A DNA stretch of 64,000 nucleotides from contig OY760934.1 in assembly GCA_963664245.1 (NCBI GenBank), positions 62,001 through 126,000 of the forward strand, in the 5' to 3' direction. Numbering within the stretch: position 1 is the first letter of the stretch; every line of letters starts with the position of its first letter. This document shows, piece after piece, positions 59,338-64,000 of the stretch. The notes below the pieces were generated by a model. That model did not search any database. It was not told where the DNA came from and saw only the letters and a list, made by a program, of their open reading frames with translations. This DNA comes from GCA-2711565 sp963664245 (GTDB lineage Bacteria; Bacteroidota; Bacteroidia; Bacteroidales; GCA-2711565). The translations under genes were made by a program, and so were the position numbers.

Positions 59338-61344
59338 TTACAACGAACGGGTCACTTTGTAATCACCAAATGTAACTTCGGTCCAGTCGCCGCTGCCATT
59401 GATTTTCCAGTCAAGTTTGTAGGTTTTGCTGGTGTTATAGGTTTGAACACCTTTTTTTGCATCCCATTTTGAACCTGAAACCTGATTTTTTAAGAAGTTG
59501 TTTGCATCCTGAGAGTTTTTGTATCCCCATAAATACCAGGCAACTGTAACTGATTCAGGATAGTTGTTTTTGTCTGCGTCGGTAGCAGTCATGCTGACTT
59601 TTCCTCCGCATTGATTCCACGAACCACCTTGTAAATAAAGTACTCCACTGTTGTTGTATAATTTAAAATTATCAGAGTTTGGTATAAAATCTACATCAAC
59701 GCTGCCATCCAAAGTCCAATATTTTAAATCTTTGTAATCAAAAGGAAGTTGGGTAATGGCATTTTTCATTTTTACACTCATGTAATAACCTTTAGGAGTT
59801 ACCCCCAATGGTTTGTGTGCACGAACGCCGCGTAAGATGTATGTTGATTTCCCAATGCTTCCGTCATCTGCACCGTCTGCAAAAATATCGCGGAAAGCAA
59901 CAGATTTGCTCACTTTTCCTTTACCTTTCGGAGTGGTGACATCAACCGATTCTATTTTCCCCTTTTTAAATTTGTATTCGTATTCCATCATCAATTCACC
60001 GTTTTTATAAACAGCTCCGCTTACTTTTTTAGGACTACTTTTTAAGTCGTAGGAAGGAATAATCGGAAGCGGGAAAGGTAAATCAGCTACACCGGCAACT
60101 AGGTTGTTCATGGTGAAAGTGTAAAGAATTTCTTCGTAAGGTTTATCCAAAATTGAAGGCCAGCTTGGATGTTTGTTAACACCGGCTGCGTAATATTCCA
60201 TAAACGGATAACAGGCATTAAATGCTTCCAAACGATTCATGTCTTTGGTTCCGATAAAGGTTCCTTTTTCAGCATTTCCAGAGAAGAATTTTTGGATTTT
60301 ATCGAAAGTTGGTTTTTGTGCTTTTTTCAGCGCTGTAACGTGTTCTTTTGTTTTTGCAGCATCCAGCAACCAAGCATATCCCATGGCCAGGTTGTGATGA
60401 ATTGCCCATTTTTCGTCAGCAGGAACTTGGTTCATTAACCCATTCCAGTAGGCAACCAAGCTTTTCATCTCATTGATCTCGCTAGCATTCAATAAAGCTT
60501 CACCTTTGCGTTCAATTAATTTTTCGTATTTATTGGCGTAATCTTTCGATTCTTTGATGTCTTTAAAAGAATAAACGCCCAGGGTTTCATTAAATTTTTT
60601 GATTCCGTACATTCCGTAAACTACTTTCCGGGCTTGTTCCAAGGCTCCGTCAAGACAAACATCTTCGTAAGGATGGGCGTTTTCGCCTTCGTCTGTAATT
60701 TGAATCATCTTGCTTCCACCTTCGGGCCATTTGCGGCTATAGCCAATTCCTGAGATCAGCCCAAAATTATGGTCGGTAATCAGTTTGTTACTAGCATCAA
60801 AAACCTTTACATGGGCAAAAACTTTATAAGGGATCACGTATAAACCTTTGTTGTTTTTTTGTGGGCTCATTGGACGGGAGTTTTCGTAAGGACAGTAGGT
60901 TACAACTACTTTTAATTCTCCTTTTCCGTTGCTAAAGTGAGGCGGGAAAAGGTTCCATGTTTCGTGAGGTGTAGCTTTTGGTTTCATGGCATCTCTCACT
61001 GCTTTTTCCATGGCCTCGCCAAGTTTTAGTTTGGCAATTTGTTTCCCGATTTTTGTTCTTTCTTCTGCTGGTTTTTTTCCACCGATTTTATCACCAAGCT
61101 TTCCGGCAAATTTTCCAAGGTCGAACCCTTTTTTTTCTTCACCACCGCCAATTTCACCGCCATTGGTTAGTGCATTATCTTGCATTACAAAAACATTGGC
61201 AGTTTTGTAAGTGTCGTTAAATGCAGGAAGCTGGAAATATTCTACTTCTTTTGCTTTCTCGTATTTTTGTGCAGATGCATTAAGGGTCGCACCGGCCAGT
61301 AAGCATAGGCTTACAAAAATGAATAAGCTGTTTTTAAAATTCAT
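59338..61344 (-). CDS. Large secreted protein of unknown function
   Basis: 668 residues with a signal peptide (about 1-25, ending ASAQ). After a short Gly/Lys-rich stretch (EIGGGEEKKGFDLGKFAGKLGDKIGGKKP, about 63-92), the protein has domains with VVVTYCPYENSRP, a helical middle (about 250-390) that looks TPR-like, and a beta-rich C-terminus (SVTVAWYLWGYKNSQDANNF, YKLDWKINGSGDWTEVTFGDYKVT). No family recognised. Stands alone with a strong terminator; no TAnnTTTG element in the 190 bp upstream. The function cannot be inferred. Confidence 0.75.
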   Translation of the reverse strand: MNFKNSLFIFVSLCLLAGATLNASAQKYEKAKEVEYFQLPAFNDTYKTANVFVMQDNALTNGGEIGGGEEKKGFDLGKFAGKLGDKIGGKKPAEERTKIGKQIAKLKLGEAMEKAVRDAMKPKATPHETWNLFPPHFSNGKGELKVVVTYCPYENSRPMSPQKNNKGLYVIPYKVFAHVKVFDASNKLITDHNFGLISGIGYSRKWPEGGSKMIQITDEGENAHPYEDVCLDGALEQARKVVYGMYGIKKFNETLGVYSFKDIKESKDYANKYEKLIERKGEALLNASEINEMKSLVAYWNGLMNQVPADEKWAIHHNLAMGYAWLLDAAKTKEHVTALKKAQKPTFDKIQKFFSGNAEKGTFIGTKDMNRLEAFNACYPFMEYYAAGVNKHPSWPSILDKPYEEILYTFTMNNLVAGVADLPFPLPIIPSYDLKSSPKKVSGAVYKNGELMMEYEYKFKKGKIESVDVTTPKGKGKVSKSVAFRDIFADGADDGSIGKSTYILRGVRAHKPLGVTPKGYYMSVKMKNAITQLPFDYKDLKYWTLDGSVDVDFIPNSDNFKLYNNSGVLYLQGGSWNQCGGKVSMTATDADKNNYPESVTVAWYLWGYKNSQDANNFLKNQVSGSKWDAKKGVQTYNTSKTYKLDWKINGSGDWTEVTFGDYKVTRSL

Positions 61345-61541
61345 TGTTTTGTCCTTTTTTTAATTTGGGTAATTTTAGATTAATATTTTATTCGATAATT
61401 AGTAGACAAATTTAAAAATGTTATTTTATTAACAGAAAGAAAGTCAAAAATTATTTGTTAATAATAATTAAATCTAAAAAACTTAAATGTTTAAGATGTA
61501 ATTATATAAAAGCAGAGATTAACCTCCTGTGTTTGAGATTT

Positions 61542-62381
61542 TTATAAACGAGGTGTTTTTGGTACAATAGTTCGGTGTGGGTAAGGAATCTCAATTCCTT
61601 CTTTGGTAAAGCGTTTTTTTACAGATTCGTTTAAATCGCAGTGCAATATAAAAGCATCATCATTGTCTTTGGCCCAAACGTATGAACGCAATGTTACCGA
61701 GTATTCTCCCAACCGGATAAGTCTGATGAGAACTTTGTTCGGGTCTTTCTCAATTTCTTCAGCAGGCCGGGTGTCAATATATAGGGGGTGTTTGAGAACC
61801 TCTTCGGCAATGATTTGTTTGGCCAGGTCAACATCCGATTCGTAGCTTATATCAAACTCCACAAATTTTTTAATCTTTTCATCAATCAGGCTGCTGTTGG
61901 TAATGGTTTTATCGCTGATGATGGAATTTGGGATAATGATTCTCCGGTTTTCATAATTGCGGATGATGGTATGCCGAAGCGTAATTTCTTCAACTATTCC
62001 TTTGTTCAATCCTTCTACTTCAATGACATCGTTTACCCGAAAAGGACGGAAGATCAGGATGAAAATTCCTCCAATAATATTGCTGAATGCTTTTTGTGAT
62101 GCAAATGCAATAATAGCTGCAAAAATACCGGCACTGGCAAAAAGAGCCTTGCTGAGATCGTTTAAAGCAGGCGTGATGTAAAAAATAACAATAACGGCTG
62201 TTGTGAAGATAATAAAGGAAATGGAGTTCTTGATAAAGGAGAAATTTGTAGGGTCAACCTTTACTTTTTTTGACTGTCTTTTAATAAAAAGCCCCAATAA
62301 CCGTCTAAACAAAAAACTTAAAAGGTAAGAGCCAACAGCGATGCTGCTAATGGTTATCCAATATTTCCAATCCAAATCCAT
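61542..62381 (-). CDS. MscS-type mechanosensitive channel
   Basis: 279 residues with three TM segments (about 8-26, 53-72, 82-110). The pore helix/beta-domain junction is typical: FASQKAFSNIIGGIFILIFRPFRVNDVIEVEGLNKGIVEEI, then IIPNSIISDKTITN. The C-terminal part matches the MscS vestibule (IPYPHRTI). It releases solutes under osmotic downshock. Single gene; the RimK-family gene upstream ends 95 nt before it. Confidence 0.94.
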   Translation of the reverse strand: MDLDWKYWITISSIAVGSYLLSFLFRRLLGLFIKRQSKKVKVDPTNFSFIKNSISFIIFTTAVIVIFYITPALNDLSKALFASAGIFAAIIAFASQKAFSNIIGGIFILIFRPFRVNDVIEVEGLNKGIVEEITLRHTIIRNYENRRIIIPNSIISDKTITNSSLIDEKIKKFVEFDISYESDVDLAKQIIAEEVLKHPLYIDTRPAEEIEKDPNKVLIRLIRLGEYSVTLRSYVWAKDNDDAFILHCDLNESVKKRFTKEGIEIPYPHRTIVPKTPRL

Positions 62382-62476
62382 AAGAATAAAATTCTAATTG
62401 TAAATATAACGATAAAAACAATTTTGTGGGTTAAGATATATTTGTTTTTAAGGGGGCTTCGGGGAAAAGCCTCCTG

Positions 62477-63982
62477 TTACTTAGTGCTGAAATTGATTTT
62501 TTGAACATTCTTCATGATCTCAATTCTTTGGTATATCGATCCGACAATGCTTTCATAAAGTCGTTCTTTTAAAACCAAGTCCTCAACATTGGCATCAATG
62601 TTGGGGTTGTCATTTACTTCCACAACGTACACTTTGTCGTCGACCATTTTCAGGTCAACGCCATAAAGTCCGTCGCCAATCAGCCTTGCTGCTTTTAGGG
62701 CAGTTCTTACAACCTCCTCGGGAGCTTCTTCAACAGGGAGGGTTTCGGAATTCCCATAGTGTTCTTCTTCTTTCCAGTTGCAAATTTGCCAGTGTCCTTT
62801 CGACATATAATATTTACAGGCAAAAAGTGGCTGGTTGTCAATAATCCCTATGCGCCAGTCGAATTCAGAGTAAAGGTAATTTTGGCAAACAATCATGTCC
62901 GACTTTTTGAACAGGTCGTTGAGGGCCAGCAGTGTTTCTTCTGCATTGTTCACTTTTATAACTCCCAACGAGAAAGCACTGTCGGGTTGTTTTAGTACCA
63001 ACGGGAAACTCATCTCGTTCAGCATTTTTTTATCAAAAGAATTTTTGCTAAGAATGCTGGTTTCCGGAGTTAATATTTTGTTGCGGCGAAATAATTCATT
63101 TTGAAATATTTTGTTCGAACACTTCAGAATTGACCATGGATCGTCAATAACCACCAACCCTTCGGCGTAAGCCATGCGCGAAAATTTATAGGTGTGGTCG
63201 TTTACATTGGTCGTTTCGCGAATAAAAAGGGCATCAAACTCGTTGATCTTATCGAAATCGGATTTGGTAATGAATTCAGTATAAATGCCCATTTTGTGGG
63301 CTGTCTGCTTGAATTTTTGCAGGGCCGTATCGCAAGAAGGCGGTGTGGTTTCCTGGGGGTTCACCAAAATAGCCATGTCGTACTTATAATTGATGAGTTT
63401 GGTTTTATTAAAACGTTTTCGGCTAAAATATTGGCGTGCAAAATTGTTCAGACTGTCAATCTCACTTTTTTGAATATGTTTAAAAGTTAGAACCTTTAAA
63501 TCTTTGATGATCCATTTTTCGTGTTTAACAAATACGGCTTCAAACAAAGGGGCTTCAAAAATCTGGTAGAGTTTCATTGCCAGGTTATCTAGCTTTTTCT
63601 CGGTGGTTTGCCCGAAAAATATTTTCAGGTGAAAAATATTTTCGTGCACATTCTTGAGCGATTTGTTGATAACCTCTTCAATATCGTAACCTGCTGACCG
63701 GATAACATGTGAGATATTGAAATCGCGTATGGTTGAGGTGCTGGGGATAACCCTTTGTCCGCGTGCCGAGGCCAGTAACGATACATAATACCCGTAACTT
63801 TGGTATTTGTAGGAACTACACAGGTTAAAGACCCGGAGGTCGGTGTTGCTGTGATAAAACGGATTGTTAATGTATTCTTTTACAGAAATAATTTTAGCGT
63901 TTATATCTTCCGGCTTCCAATTGTGGGGGTGGTTAATAACAATGATATTGGATGTTTTTTCACCGTTTAGTTTAAGTTCCAT
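62477..63982 (-). CDS. RimK-family ATP-grasp ligase with RLAN N-terminal domain
   Basis: 501 residues. An N-terminal domain of the RimK-like ATP-grasp type (about 12-200: IIVINHPHNWKPEDINAKIISVKEYINN, SYGYYVSLLASARGQRVIPST) precedes the ATP-grasp part: VIDDPWSILKCSNKIFQNEL, PLVLKQPDSAFSLGVIKV, and Mg-binding GVDLKMVDDKVYVVEVNDNPNI. Members ligate amino acids to proteins or small molecules; the substrate here is unknown. The frame is open upstream of the ATG to the window edge, so a longer N-terminus is possible, though the RLAN start is already complete. Confidence 0.88.
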   Translation of the reverse strand: MELKLNGEKTSNIIVINHPHNWKPEDINAKIISVKEYINNPFYHSNTDLRVFNLCSSYKYQSYGYYVSLLASARGQRVIPSTSTIRDFNISHVIRSAGYDIEEVINKSLKNVHENIFHLKIFFGQTTEKKLDNLAMKLYQIFEAPLFEAVFVKHEKWIIKDLKVLTFKHIQKSEIDSLNNFARQYFSRKRFNKTKLINYKYDMAILVNPQETTPPSCDTALQKFKQTAHKMGIYTEFITKSDFDKINEFDALFIRETTNVNDHTYKFSRMAYAEGLVVIDDPWSILKCSNKIFQNELFRRNKILTPETSILSKNSFDKKMLNEMSFPLVLKQPDSAFSLGVIKVNNAEETLLALNDLFKKSDMIVCQNYLYSEFDWRIGIIDNQPLFACKYYMSKGHWQICNWKEEEHYGNSETLPVEEAPEEVVRTALKAARLIGDGLYGVDLKMVDDKVYVVEVNDNPNIDANVEDLVLKERLYESIVGSIYQRIEIMKNVQKINFSTK

Positions 63983-64000
63983 TTTTAAAGCATCTTTTCC

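Noticed and set aside
61482..61495. Small palindrome CTTAAA-TG-TTTAAG between the MscS and secreted-protein genes
   Set aside because: Short and AT-rich; expected by chance in this composition.
62451..62475. G-rich hairpin after the RimK-family gene (AGGGGGCTT/AAGCCTCCT)
   Set aside because: No T-run follows on either strand, so it was not listed as a terminator; it could still be a weak or RNA-level element.
63985..64000. Possible end of an upstream gene (codons EKML then TAA on the minus strand)
   Set aside because: Only five codons visible; the same bases are also open in the frame of the RimK-family gene, so nothing can be decided.
1..64000. tRNA, rRNA, CRISPR arrays, transposons or prophage
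   Set aside because: Looked for on both strands; no clover-leaf, repeat array, transposase or integrase motif was recognised.

Overview
The window is chromosomal DNA of a Bacteroidota bacterium. Supporting signs are the -7 promoter element TAnnTTTG in front of many genes, the near absence of Shine-Dalgarno sequences, outer-membrane genes with carboxypeptidase-like and TonB-plug domains, LytTR and HisKA_3 two-component systems, and a low GC content. The gene set (rubrerythrin-like protein, NifX/DUF134 cluster, succinyl-CoA synthetase, hemerythrin) fits a free-living, probably facultative or anaerobic member such as the Marinilabiliales; that order-level placement is inference. I see no rRNA, tRNA, CRISPR array, phage or insertion sequence.

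Layout. 1-6392: two large hybrid histidine kinases in tandem, the second running off the left edge. 6520-11641: a four-gene operon of a sugar-kinase/RapZ-C fusion, a 44-residue zinc-ribbon-like microprotein, a MurU-like nucleotidyltransferase and an AddB-like nuclease. 11772-18998: ferritin-like protein, 3-methyladenine glycosylase, a transsulfuration-type PLP enzyme, a patatin/outer-membrane-barrel protein and a DUF349 protein. 19079-22892: an arsenic/organoarsenical operon (arsR, arsE-, arsF- and arsG-like genes, acr3, ArsP-like permease). 23009-25547: LiaF-like protein with a LytS-type kinase and a LytTR regulator. 25634-30263: methyltransferase, sucD, mnmE and two small genes. 30452-33181: lipoprotein, 7-TM protein, HisKA_3 kinase and NarL-type regulator. 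33313-39246: dnaB, porin, exonuclease, mnmD and an FAD enzyme. 39298-42168: an ECF sigma/anti-sigma operon with two matching ECF promoters. 42300-43187: NifX-like, DUF5320-like and DUF134 genes. 43246-49188: a 1980-residue alpha-2-macroglobulin carrying an inserted TonB plug. 49321-54160: a probable six-gene housekeeping/envelope operon (cutC to esterase). 54347-58199: hemerythrin, degenerate response regulator and TonB-dependent receptor. 58238-63982: unknown protein, cobalamin adenosyltransferase, secreted protein, MscS channel and RimK-family ATP-grasp protein.

The most unusual items are: (i) the alpha-2-macroglobulin with an intact CxEQ thioester motif that carries a SusC-type carboxypeptidase/plug module inside it but no beta-barrel; (ii) two ECF promoters of identical 12+13+8 architecture, which define the sigma factor's own operon plus an adjacent outer-membrane protein gene; (iii) an arsenic operon in which the ArsE/F/G-like proteins keep the cysteines needed for a CcdA-like thiol relay, behind an internal promoter overlapped by a perfect inverted repeat; (iv) a hemerythrin plus phosphoacceptor-less LuxR pair, with a perfect 12-bp palindrome about 66 bp upstream of the predicted start of the TonB-receptor transcript; and (v) the kinase-RapZ fusion operon with its microprotein. 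All domain calls come from reading motifs; no database search was run.
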